Positions 45,197 to 53,639 of a stretch of 64,000 nucleotides of DNA are shown piece after piece (position 1 is the first letter of the stretch; each line of letters begins with the position of its first letter). The stretch is from the NCBI GenBank assembly GCA_963818775.1, contig CAWFUF010000027.1:55344-119343 (forward strand). The letters run 5' to 3'. The notes under the pieces were generated by a model. That model worked only from the letters and a program-made list of their open reading frames with translations. It did no database searches and had not been told where the DNA came from. The DNA comes from JAMXLO01 sp963818775 (GTDB lineage: Bacteria > Pseudomonadota > Alphaproteobacteria > Acetobacterales > Acetobacteraceae). Made by a program: the position numbers and the translations under genes.

Positions 45197-45781
45197 TTGG
45201 AAACCGGCAGCGCCACGTTTGGCCGACCGCTACGCCGCACAGCGACCGCCGCGATGCTGCTGCCGGCGTTGCTTGCTCCGACCCGCGCTGCCGCACAGCC
45301 CACACAATCCACCGCGCCGGCACAACAGATCGAGGCGCCGCGCCAGGTGCAGGCATCGCTCGGCCATTCCATGGCCAAGGCGGTAACCCTGAAGATCGCC
45401 ACGTTCACTATCGGTACGGCCGTCTACGCGTTTGGCACAGGCAGCCTCGCCGAGGGCGCCGCCCTGTCGGCCGTCAATGCTGCCGGCAGCTTCGTCCTGT
45501 TCACCGTCAACGATTACGGCTGGGACTATCTCTGGCCCAATACCAACGTCAGCGCGAACGGCAGCTTCCTTGCCTTGACCAGCCTGTCTCGCAACACAGC
45601 CAAATACCTGACCTTGAAGCCGATGCTGACGGCAATGAATCTGGGAACGGTCTACTGGTGGACCGGCTCCGCCGCGACAACCGCGGTGGCCGGCGGTGCC
45701 ATCGTGCTGGGACTGCCCCTCGCGTTCTACCTAAACAATACCCTGTGGGACTGGTACGACTGGCACGTCGTGTCAAAGTGA
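45197..45781 (+). CDS. Membrane protein of unknown function
   Basis: 194 aa from a TTG at 45197, with GAGG 8-11 bases upstream; Met 45254 is an alternative. A hydrophobic N-terminus ending APTRAAA reads as a signal peptide, followed by about four TM-like segments and a Trp/Tyr-rich loop (DYGWDYLWPNTN, LWDWYDWHV). This alternation resembles DUF2061-type small membrane proteins, but I am not certain. It lies immediately downstream of, and convergent with, the first regulator of the duplicated module. Confidence 0.65.
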   Translation: METGSATFGRPLRRTATAAMLLPALLAPTRAAAQPTQSTAPAQQIEAPRQVQASLGHSMAKAVTLKIATFTIGTAVYAFGTGSLAEGAALSAVNAAGSFVLFTVNDYGWDYLWPNTNVSANGSFLALTSLSRNTAKYLTLKPMLTAMNLGTVYWWTGSAATTAVAGGAIVLGLPLAFYLNNTLWDWYDWHVVSK

Positions 45782-45864
45782 CCGGCAGGCCGCGCATCCG
45801 GTCGCGGCGTTGGCATTTCCGCCGATTGCACCAGAACTGACAGAGGCGCGTGGCCGGTCTGGGA

Positions 45865-48117
45865 CTACCATTGCTGCACATCGAGTTCGGTCTCCGGCAG
45901 GCCGGCCACCTCCCACGCCTCACGGCCGCCGCGATACCAATAGACGTTCGTATAGCCGAGCGCCACGAGCCGCAGGGCAAGATTGCGCCCGTCAAAGCGT
46001 TCCGAGTTGAAACCGAGCGCGACGATGGGCTTTGATAAATCGTACTTGGTGAGCTCCTGCATCTTCTTGCGCAAACGGCCCTGCATCGCATCAGACGTGC
46101 TGCCGCCCGAGCCCGCACTCTTCAGCCCAACCCCGCTGGGTATTGACCGGCCCCATGAATAGAACAGCGGGTCGATAACAATAGGCTTCCGCTCGTCGAG
46201 CAATCGTGCGATCTCGGCCGTGGTAATTGTCGCGGCGCCGGGCACGGTTGTCGGCGTTAGACCGACCAAGTTTGAATGCAGCTGATTATCAGATGCTACG
46301 CCAGAGTTCGCATCTTCCTCCGCATGATCCCGATGCCCAGCAAGGCGAAGTGCCGTCTGAAAGCGTTCGATCTGCTCCGCGTACACACGACTGGAGGGAT
46401 CATCGGGCCAATGCATCCGAACGGTGTCGTAGGGCCAAAGCCGGTTCGCCTCGGCGACGCCACGATGAGCCTCGTCAAGATGCCCAAGCCGCGCATAGGC
46501 TGCGGCGAGGCGGAGGTTAAGTGTGGCGCGCAACGAAGCGTCGCTGTTCGGATCAGCGGCTAAGGCGCGTTGCGACCAGATAATGGACTCTTCGTCTCTC
46601 CCAAGCATCAACAGCGAAAAACCCAGGTCTCCGTATCTAATGAAAATATTCGGATTTCGCGGATCATGCCGGATCGCCGTTTCAATCATCGGGATAGCTT
46701 CATTGGCCCGTCCGGTAAACGTCAAACACATACCGATTTGGTCATATGCATAGTGAGAATTCGGATACTCATCCAAAAGACGCCGATAGGCGGAGATTGC
46801 TTCGGCGTAGCGACCCTGTTGGAAAATCAGGTAAGCGGAGGCTTCTAGTACGTTTGGGTCGTTCGGGTTGTTCGCGGCTGCGTCGGCGATGAGTTTGGCT
46901 GCGCGCTCGCGTTCGTCTTCAGTAGCGCCCCAACCATTAAGCCCGCTATCGATTTCGTCGGCAAGTCGGGTCATGGCAAAGATAAAGTCGGGATCGAGTC
47001 GCAGTGCCTGTTCAAACAAGGCCCTGCGTTCCGCATGCTCCGGCGGACCCATGGGATGGAGCCCCAGCGACCGCGCGCGCAGAATGAGGTCGAATGCGTC
47101 CGGGTTTGTCGGCCGCTCCCGCTTGCTGCGGGCGCTCTCGACGTCGGTGAGTGCCACATTCAAGGTCTGGCCAATTCGACCGACAATCTCCTCCTGGCCC
47201 GCACTGAGATCGTTCAGCTTCTGGTCGAAGCGGTCTGCCCAAAGATGCGCCCCGGTCTCAGTAGAGATAAGCTGTGCGTTCACACGCAGCGCGTCGCCAA
47301 GCTTGCGCACGCTACCCTCAAGCGCGTAACGCACACCGAGTTCCTCGCCGATCTTGCGCACATCGGTCGCCTTGCCCTGATATGTGTAGGCGGACTCGCG
47401 CGCGATCACGAACATCCCCAGCACACGCGAGAGATCGGTGGTGACGTCCTCGGTGATGCCTTCGACGAGGTAATTGTCCTTGGGGTCGCCGCTCAGGTCC
47501 TCGAATGGCAGCACGACGATGGAAAGGCGGGGCGCCTTGGATAGACCAACGTTCGGTGGCGCGTTGCCGGCAAACCACCACCACCCAGTCACAGCAGCGC
47601 CAGTGACGACCAGTGCGGCAGCCGCGATTGTCAACGCCGAACGCAGCCGGTGACGGGCCCCAGGCTGCTTGAGCTGCGTCGTGGCAATGCCGAGGTCCGA
47701 CACCAGCGCACTAAGTGTGGTGCGTCCAACAACGGGCGGTGTCCGCGGAACGCTGCCGACTTCAGCTTCATCCAACCTTGTGACTGCCGCAACGAAGCGA
47801 TACCCGCGCCCGGACACTGTCTGAATGCAGCTTGCGCCCGACCGATCTCGATCCAGCACGCGACGCAACGCCGCAACCTGAACGTTCAGGTTGTTTGCTT
47901 CGACCGCGGTGTTCGGCCACACCGCCTCCATGATGGCGTCCTTCGACACCAGAGTGCCGGGCTGCTCCAGCAGCAACGTGAGGATGTCCTGCGCCCGCGA
48001 ACCGATCAGAACGGGCGTCCGGGTTCCAATTGCGTCCTGTCGATACAAGAGACGCGCCTGACGGTCGAAGTGCCAGCCCTCGAACACTAGGGTCTCGCCG
48101 GTGGCGCGCGCATCCAC
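45865..48117 (-). CDS. CadC-like membrane regulator: winged helix - TM - TolB/FlgO-like - TPR - degenerate rhodanese (paralogue 1)
   Basis: 750 aa from GTG 48117, chosen because GGGGAGA lies six bases upstream and it aligns with the start of paralogue 2 (MDMPVA). Residues about 8-100 are an OmpR/CadC-type winged helix (RAQDILTLLLEQPG, VSGRGYRFVAAV). One TM helix (about 165-185) is followed by the TolB/FlgO-like region RLSIVVLPFEDLSGD...VEGITEDV. TPRs occupy about 390-590. The C-terminal 110 residues are rhodanese-like (GRSIPSGVGL, LGFNSERFDGRNLA, NVYWYRGGREAWEVAGLP) but have no Cys at the active loop, so it is probably a non-catalytic sensor. It is divergent from secreted-protein genes. Confidence 0.85.
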   Translation of the reverse strand: MDARATGETLVFEGWHFDRQARLLYRQDAIGTRTPVLIGSRAQDILTLLLEQPGTLVSKDAIMEAVWPNTAVEANNLNVQVAALRRVLDRDRSGASCIQTVSGRGYRFVAAVTRLDEAEVGSVPRTPPVVGRTTLSALVSDLGIATTQLKQPGARHRLRSALTIAAAALVVTGAAVTGWWWFAGNAPPNVGLSKAPRLSIVVLPFEDLSGDPKDNYLVEGITEDVTTDLSRVLGMFVIARESAYTYQGKATDVRKIGEELGVRYALEGSVRKLGDALRVNAQLISTETGAHLWADRFDQKLNDLSAGQEEIVGRIGQTLNVALTDVESARSKRERPTNPDAFDLILRARSLGLHPMGPPEHAERRALFEQALRLDPDFIFAMTRLADEIDSGLNGWGATEDERERAAKLIADAAANNPNDPNVLEASAYLIFQQGRYAEAISAYRRLLDEYPNSHYAYDQIGMCLTFTGRANEAIPMIETAIRHDPRNPNIFIRYGDLGFSLLMLGRDEESIIWSQRALAADPNSDASLRATLNLRLAAAYARLGHLDEAHRGVAEANRLWPYDTVRMHWPDDPSSRVYAEQIERFQTALRLAGHRDHAEEDANSGVASDNQLHSNLVGLTPTTVPGAATITTAEIARLLDERKPIVIDPLFYSWGRSIPSGVGLKSAGSGGSTSDAMQGRLRKKMQELTKYDLSKPIVALGFNSERFDGRNLALRLVALGYTNVYWYRGGREAWEVAGLPETELDVQQW

Positions 48118-48353
48118 GCCATGTCTCCCCACACAATGGCGGCAGCGTCCACGCTACGCCGACCTACCGTAACCGACCGTGAAGTGAGGCACGTCACGCC
48201 AGCCGGACTGTCCGTCCATTTGCGACGGTACGCAAGCCGCTGATCTCCCTGCCTTTAATAAAATTTCATAACCGTCCGATAGAAATTTAACAGCCTGCCA
48301 TGCCCCTTCGCCGTGTTGGCCAACAGTCCGACAACCCCGAAGGGAGGCACAAG
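48118..48353. promoter_or_regulatory. Divergent control region of module 1
   Basis: 236 bp between regulator 1 and the 237-aa gene. A GTGAAGTG half-site and degenerate palindrome (48179-48197) and the block ACGCAAGCCGCTGATCTCCC (from 48230) recur, little changed, in the module 2 intergenic region. An AT-rich TTTAATAAAATTTCATAA follows both. These shared parts are the obvious candidates for operator and promoter. Confidence 0.6.
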
Positions 48354-49067
48354 ATGGATCACCTCACGTCGGTCGGCACAATCAACGCGAGTAACTTCGT
48401 ACGGGCGGTCATCCAACCGGATGGGATGGGCGCGATACATTTCCTCATGCCGGTGACGGATTTTGAATACAACGGCCAGCCGGTGACGCCACCTGGGTTC
48501 GATAAGGAATACGGCCTTTACCTCACCCTCGATGGTACGAATATCGGCCATCCGGACGGCAGCGTTGACTTCACCAGTCTGAACGTCACCTTGTGGGCCG
48601 ATCCGGGGAATGACGCCGGGACCCCGAGCGTAAGCGAGACCAGCGATCCCGCCTTCACCAATGGAACGGCAAACGACATCGTGCTGGCGACCGGCACCTT
48701 GGTGTCGGGCTCAATGAGCCTCGATCCGACGACCAACACCCGGCATGCTGACCTCGTGGAACAGCTGACGCCGACCCTGGACGGGACAGTACTCCTCGAT
48801 GGCTCCATCAAGCCAGGAACCCTGCTGGAAGAACAAACAACCGCGCCGCTTATGGGTCTGCCTTTCACCTCCTACCCTCCTTCCACGGACGGTGGCCCGA
48901 CCATCACAACGGTGAGCGGTGGAACAGCGCAGATCACGCTCGACCCTCAGGGAACCATCCTGCTCCCGAATATCTCACACAACCACCTGCAACTCGCTGA
49001 TGTCCCTCGGTTCATTCATGGCAACCACGACGGACATCATGCCGACCATGGAAGAGGGCGCGAATAA
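48354..49067 (+). CDS. Unknown protein beside regulator 1 (237 aa)
   Basis: Starts at Met 48354 after AAGGGAGG (7-base spacing). Acidic, Thr/Gly/Asp-rich, mostly beta-strand, no signal peptide, TM or recognised domain. The C-terminus is striking: NISHNHLQLADVPRFIHGNHDGHHADHGRGRE, dense in His (possible metal binding). No counterpart is found in module 2. It is the first plus-strand gene downstream of the shared control region. Confidence 0.7.
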   Translation: MDHLTSVGTINASNFVRAVIQPDGMGAIHFLMPVTDFEYNGQPVTPPGFDKEYGLYLTLDGTNIGHPDGSVDFTSLNVTLWADPGNDAGTPSVSETSDPAFTNGTANDIVLATGTLVSGSMSLDPTTNTRHADLVEQLTPTLDGTVLLDGSIKPGTLLEEQTTAPLMGLPFTSYPPSTDGGPTITTVSGGTAQITLDPQGTILLPNISHNHLQLADVPRFIHGNHDGHHADHGRGRE

Positions 49068-49173
49068 CGAATCGGCAGCACACCAGATGTGGACATCGTG
49101 GCGGCCCGAGGTCGCCGGTCTCCACACAGGCCGCTCTTGAAGAACCGCTTGATAGACAAGGGGACAAGTCAAA

Positions 49174-49715
49174 ATGCGCAATCAACTGAGCAAACTGGTA
49201 CCGCAGCGCTCGCAGCTTTGGCAATCAGCGGCGCCGCTCAAGCTCAGCAGTGTTCAACAAAAATGCTGAACGGCATGTACAGCGTCAGCTTTCATGGCGA
49301 GAGGCTGGGCCTGCTCACCGGCAGCCCTCCGACTTTGACGCCCTTCGCCACGCCCAATCTGGTCGATGGCATTGAAGTCTTTACGTTCGACGGCGAGGGC
49401 ACCTTCACCAATCTGAACTTTGCCCTGCGCGATGGCGTACCAAACTCCCTCGGCCGACCCGGCCTCACCCCGAACGGCTTCACTACTCAGACCGGCACCT
49501 ATCACGTGAACGACGATTGCACGGGCGCAGGCACCATGAGCCAGCCGGGGTTATCCTTCACCTTGGCGCTCGTTGTCTCGGACCGTGGCAGGAAGATCCG
49601 CTATGTAGGGACCAGCACCCATGCCGATACAATTCCCGGAAACCCAAACTGCACCTCCGGCTGTTACGTGGCAGTCGAAGGCGCCGCCGAAGGTGAAAAG
49701 GTCTTTGGCAGATGA
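49174..49715 (+). CDS. Secreted Cys-containing protein, family A1; N-terminus broken by a frame change
   Basis: Inserting one G at the GG at 49197-49198 gives 180 aa. The N-terminus reads MRNQLSKLGTAALAALAISG then AAQAQQC, an excellent Sec signal peptide. Without it, the ORF (start about 49089) has an implausible leader. AAGGGGA lies 7-9 bases before ATG 49174. The mature protein has paired Cys (QQCSTKML, DDCTGAG, PNCTSGC) and the beta motif FTFDGEGTFTNLNF. It is homologous to 52877-53441: both have T-F-D-G-x-G-x-F-T, TQTGTY, DCTG and NCTSGC/DCSAGC. Role unknown. Confidence 0.75.
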
Positions 49716-49768
49716 TGGCTGGCCCGCGAACGAAAGCCTGAGATCGCCCGGGTTTCAGCAGTCCAGCA

Positions 49769-51961
49769 CTACCACTGCCGCACCTCGAGCTCGCCCTCGG
49801 GCAACCCGTTCACCTCCCAGGCCTCGCGCCCCCCGCGATACCAGTAGACCTGCCTGTAGCCGAGTGCGACGAGCCGCAGCGCCAGATTGCGGCCGTCGAA
49901 GCGCTCCGAGTTCCAACCGACCGCGACGATGGGCCTGTCGAGATCGCCCGAGGTCAGTTCTTGCATCTTGCTGCGCAGGTGATCCTGCGCAGTGTCCGTA
50001 AAACCGCCGCCTAGCCCGGCAAATTTCAACCCCACCGCATCCGGGATCGATCGGCCCCACGAATATGTCACCGTGTCGATGACAACCGGCCGCGCTTCCG
50101 CAAGGAATGCGACGAGATCCGTGGTGCGGATCGTCTTCGCACCCGGCGCCTTCATCGGCGTGTGGCCGGCGAACTCGCTGTGTAGGGCACCATCCGCCGG
50201 CACGCCGAAATCCGCGTCCTCATCGGCGTGGTCCCGCTCACCCGCAAGGCTAAACGAAGCCTGCAGACGTTTGAGCTGCTCGACATAAACTGCGCTCGAC
50301 GGGTAGGGCGGGAAGTGGCCACGAACCGTGTCGTAGGGCCACAGCCGATCTGCCGCCGAGAGATAGCGACTCGCCTCTTGCATCTGGCCAGTTCTGGCAT
50401 AGGCCCCCGCCAGCCAGAGGAAGTCCCATTGCGTTCCGCCGTGAACCGCCGGGTTCAGCGCAAGCGATCGTTGCAGAAAAGCGATCGCGTCCGCATCCCT
50501 ACCCAGCAGCAGCGCGTCGAGCCCCATGAATAGGTACCGGTTGAACTTCCACGGGCTGCGGGGGTTCAACTCGTCCGCCTTCTTCTGGAGTGCGATCGCC
50601 TCGTCTGCGTGACCCGTAAATGTCTTGCAAACGGCAAGCTCATTGAAGATCCCTGTCCACACCCTGGCCCGGTTCGGGTCGGTCTGGATGGCCCGCCCAG
50701 CCGCCTCGATGGCTTCCGGGCAACGATCCACTGAACGAAGCCAATAGACGTAGGTGTTGAGAACCAAATTCGAGTCCGGTGCTATCGCTCGTGCCTTCTC
50801 CAGTAGCCGCCCGGCGCGCTGCATGTCCTCGAAACTGCCCCAGTTTCCGATCGGGCTCGTCTCGATCAGATAATAGGCAACCCCAACCATGGCAATTTGC
50901 GACGATGGGTCCTGTGATAGAGCACGCTCATACAGCGCCAACGCATCCTTGCTCAGTTGCAGACTGGGAGGCAGGTGTTCGAGCGCGCGCGCTCGCAAAA
51001 TGAGATCGAATGCGTCCGGGTTGGCCGGGCGTTCGCGCAGGCTGCGGGCAACCTCGATATCGACCATGCTGATGTCGAGTTCATCCCTCAACCGCATGAC
51101 AATCTGCTCCTGCCCGGCTGCCAGGTCGATGATTTGCTCGTCGAGCCGGTCAGACCAGAGCTGCGCCCCGGTTTCGGTGGAGATCAATTGGACATTGACC
51201 TTCAACGTGGAACCGATCCGTCGCATGGCTCCCTTGAGCACATAGCGCACGCCAAGTTCTTCGCCGATCTTTCGTACATCCACCGGCTTCCCCTTGTAGC
51301 TATAGGCCGATTGGGGTGCGACGACGTAGGCGGCGCGGATCAAGGAAAGATCGCTTGTCAGATCATCCGTGATGCCCTCGGCCAGATAGTCGTCCTTTTC
51401 GTCGCCGCTCAGGTTCTCGAACGGCAGAACGACGAGCGACAGACGAGGAAGCGATGGCCGACCGGCAAACCAGCCGCCATAGCTTGCGATGATTGCCAGT
51501 GCCGCCACTGCGATCACGCACGCTCCCGCCAGCAGCCATCGCCACTGCGGGCGCGGCACGTGTGTGGTCGCGGCGGGCGGGGCGATCTGAGACTCCAGCT
51601 CAGACCGTGCCTCATGTAGTTGCGTCACGCGGGGAGCGAACCGGTAACCCCTGCCGGCCACCGTCTGGATGCAACTGTCACCCACCCGACCTCCATCGAG
51701 GACACGGCGCAGCGCAGCGATCTGAACGGTCAGGTTGTTCGGCTCGACAACGACGTTCGGCCAGACCGCGTCCATGATCGCTTCTTTGGACACGAGCGCG
51801 CCAGGCCGTTCCAGCAGCAGCGCCAGGATGTCGCGAGCGCGTGTGCCGATCGAGACCGGCCGCCAGTCTCCGTTGGGATCTTCACGCAGCAGGCTGCCGG
51901 CCCGCGCGTCGAACCGCCAGCCTTCAAATACAAAGGTCTCGCTGGCGACGGGCATGTCCAT
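49769..51961 (-). CDS. CadC-like membrane regulator: winged helix - TM - TolB/FlgO-like - TPR - degenerate rhodanese (paralogue 2)
   Basis: 730 aa, same order as paralogue 1. MDMPVASETFVFEGWRFDARAGSLL begins the winged helix (with LALLLERPGALVSKEAIMDAVWPN). TM helix at about 152-172 (WLLAGACVIAVAALAIIAS). RLSLVVLPFENLSGDEKDDYLAEGITDDLT, then TPRs and the C-terminal rhodanese-like domain VAVGWNSERFDGRNLALRLVALGY, again with no Cys (GWNSERFDG). The C-terminal ~60 residues are almost identical to paralogue 1, so recent duplication or strong constraint. GGGGAG lies upstream of Met 51961. Divergent from the cytochrome c gene. Confidence 0.88.
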   Translation of the reverse strand: MDMPVASETFVFEGWRFDARAGSLLREDPNGDWRPVSIGTRARDILALLLERPGALVSKEAIMDAVWPNVVVEPNNLTVQIAALRRVLDGGRVGDSCIQTVAGRGYRFAPRVTQLHEARSELESQIAPPAATTHVPRPQWRWLLAGACVIAVAALAIIASYGGWFAGRPSLPRLSLVVLPFENLSGDEKDDYLAEGITDDLTSDLSLIRAAYVVAPQSAYSYKGKPVDVRKIGEELGVRYVLKGAMRRIGSTLKVNVQLISTETGAQLWSDRLDEQIIDLAAGQEQIVMRLRDELDISMVDIEVARSLRERPANPDAFDLILRARALEHLPPSLQLSKDALALYERALSQDPSSQIAMVGVAYYLIETSPIGNWGSFEDMQRAGRLLEKARAIAPDSNLVLNTYVYWLRSVDRCPEAIEAAGRAIQTDPNRARVWTGIFNELAVCKTFTGHADEAIALQKKADELNPRSPWKFNRYLFMGLDALLLGRDADAIAFLQRSLALNPAVHGGTQWDFLWLAGAYARTGQMQEASRYLSAADRLWPYDTVRGHFPPYPSSAVYVEQLKRLQASFSLAGERDHADEDADFGVPADGALHSEFAGHTPMKAPGAKTIRTTDLVAFLAEARPVVIDTVTYSWGRSIPDAVGLKFAGLGGGFTDTAQDHLRSKMQELTSGDLDRPIVAVGWNSERFDGRNLALRLVALGYRQVYWYRGGREAWEVNGLPEGELEVRQW

Positions 51962-52204
51962 GCCTCGTCTCCCCCCCCGATAGCGATGCCCACGTCAAAG
52001 CGAAGCTAACAGACTGCAATCGGCACGGGTGTGAAGTGCTTCACACCCAGGCAGTATCCGTTCATCAGCGGCATCACGCAAGCCGTTGATCCCACTGCGA
52101 TTAGCAAAAATTAACCGCGGAGTTGCTTGCGATTTAGCACCCGGATCGCCGCCCAATAGGGCCGCTCGACCGCAACGGGCGATCCCTGTCGGGGGGAGAA
52201 CAAG
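51962..52204. promoter_or_regulatory. Divergent control region of module 2
   Basis: 243 bp. It contains a perfect 22-bp palindrome (GGGTGTGAAG-TG-CTTCACACCC halves, 52027-52048), the conserved block ACGCAAGCCGTTGATCCCAC (from 52076) shared with module 1, and an AT-rich AGCAAAAATTAA stretch. The palindrome is a strong operator candidate for the winged-helix regulator. Confidence 0.65.
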
Positions 52205-52834
52205 ATGACCATCAGCGCAAGTCGTGCTCTGGCCGCGGCGGCTGGGGCGGTACTGCTGCACTTCGTCACATTCGGAAGTGCGCTGGCCGATGATGACCAC
52301 GCACTGCGTGCCGACCAACGCGCCAGCATCGGCTTCGAGATCGCGAAAACACAAAACATTGCGCTCGACCCGAATGTGCCGTCGCAGGGGCTGGGCAGCT
52401 ACCTGGTGACTGTCTCCAGTTGCAACGACTGCCATTCGCAGCCGAACTTTGCGCCTGGAGGTGATCCTTACAGCCGCCAGCCGAAGCAGGTTAACCTCCC
52501 AACCTACCTGGCAGGCGGACGCTCGTTCCCGGTACCGGCTGGAACCTGTTCAGCGAACCTCTCGCCTGCACCGCAGACCGGCCTCCCGGCAGGTCTTACG
52601 CGAGCCCAGTTCATCTACGTGATCCGAACAGGCTGCGACCCACAGGACGAGAACTTCAATGACCCGCAGACATGCGGCCTCTTGCAGGTGATGCCTTGGC
52701 CAAACTTTGGCACGACGCTGCGTCGATACGAGCTGAGCGCGATCTACGATTATCTGAGCGCCCTTCCACACACAGAGCCGGATAATACGGCGCAATGTGC
52801 CCCTAATCCACAAGGCGTGGCCGACAATCAGTAG
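52205..52834 (+). CDS. Secreted monohaem cytochrome c
   Basis: 209 aa. Signal peptide about 1-29 (ALAAAAGAVLLHFVTFGSALA). One haem motif CNDCH (about 77-81) in VTVSSCNDCHSQPNFAPGGD; the distal Met is likely in LLQVMPWPNFG or nearby. The fold resembles class I cytochrome c with long loops (two more Cys pairs). Periplasmic electron transfer is expected. First gene rightward of the module 2 control region, so it is presumably controlled by the adjacent TPR-rhodanese regulator. AAGATGACC: the site GGGGGAGAACAAG precedes ATG. Confidence 0.85.
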   Translation: MTISASRALAAAAGAVLLHFVTFGSALADDDHALRADQRASIGFEIAKTQNIALDPNVPSQGLGSYLVTVSSCNDCHSQPNFAPGGDPYSRQPKQVNLPTYLAGGRSFPVPAGTCSANLSPAPQTGLPAGLTRAQFIYVIRTGCDPQDENFNDPQTCGLLQVMPWPNFGTTLRRYELSAIYDYLSALPHTEPDNTAQCAPNPQGVADNQ

Positions 52835-52876
52835 AGAATTGCGGCTGTTGAACTTCACAACATAAGGGAGAAGCAA

Positions 52877-53441
52877 GTGGACTTCATGTTGAATGTGAGG
52901 AATATCGGTACTAGCCTCGGCACTGCTGATGGCGGGAACCATGCCCGGTCAAGCGAATTGCGATAACAGTTCCTTGTCGGGTGTCTACCCCTTCGTGGCG
53001 AGCGGCTTGACAGTCGGCATATACAACTCGTCCAATGTATTGCACCCGTTGACCCCGCCACAGCCTTTGTCATCAGTCGGACAGTATACGTTTGACGGGC
53101 AGGGCAACTTCACTCGCATTGACTACAACGTCGGCAATGGCGTCCCGGCTAACAACGCATCCACGCCGGTCAATGAATCGGGCTTCCGCACGGGCCAGAC
53201 TGGCACCTACTCGATCGCCGAGGACTGCACGGGCACAATCTCCCTGGCGGTGAATGGTGCGATGATCCAGCTGCAGGTAGTGGTCGTCGACTTCGGCGAG
53301 AGCGCGCGGGCTATCGTCGCGTCAGAGCATGTCCCGGGGTTCGCCAATCCCCCACCCGGCACGGACTGCAGCGCCGGCTGCAACGAGGGTGTGAATATCC
53401 TCGTCGATCTCAAAAAGGACGTATACCACCGCTCGCACTAA
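52877..53441 (+). CDS. Secreted Cys-containing protein, family A2; N-terminus broken by a frame change
   Basis: Removing one A at 52901-52902 gives 187 aa: GTG 52877 (AGGGAG 7-12 bases upstream) reads MDFMLNVRISVLASALLMAG then TMPGQANC, a Sec signal peptide. As given the frame begins only at Met 52929, inside the hydrophobic core. The mature part has the same motif plan as 49174-49715: TFDGQGNFT, GQTGTY, DCTG, TDCSAGC. About 190 residues. Function unknown; expected periplasmic or extracellular. Confidence 0.75.
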
Positions 53442-53462
53442 TACCAGGCCGCAACCCATCCC

Positions 53463-53500
53463 GTCATGGCCGGCCTCGTGCCGGCCATCCACGTCTTTCT
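53463..53500. repeat. REP-like repeat, copy 3
   Basis: GTCATGGCCGG-CCTCGTG-CCGGCCATCCACGTCTTTC. The left end and the CCATCCACGTCTT continuation match copies at 10536 and 42993. Situated just after the family A2 gene and before the acyl-CoA dehydrogenase. Confidence 0.75.
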
Positions 53501-53639
53501 GGCCCGCTGCAACTGTATTGAGTTTGTATTGAGTCGCGGTCACTCGACGACCGTACAAGCCAGTGGCTCTCGATACCCACCTTGCCGGCATCGCTGCTCG
53601 GCAGCAGGCTGCGCAAAACCGACACCGAGGACCGCATCC

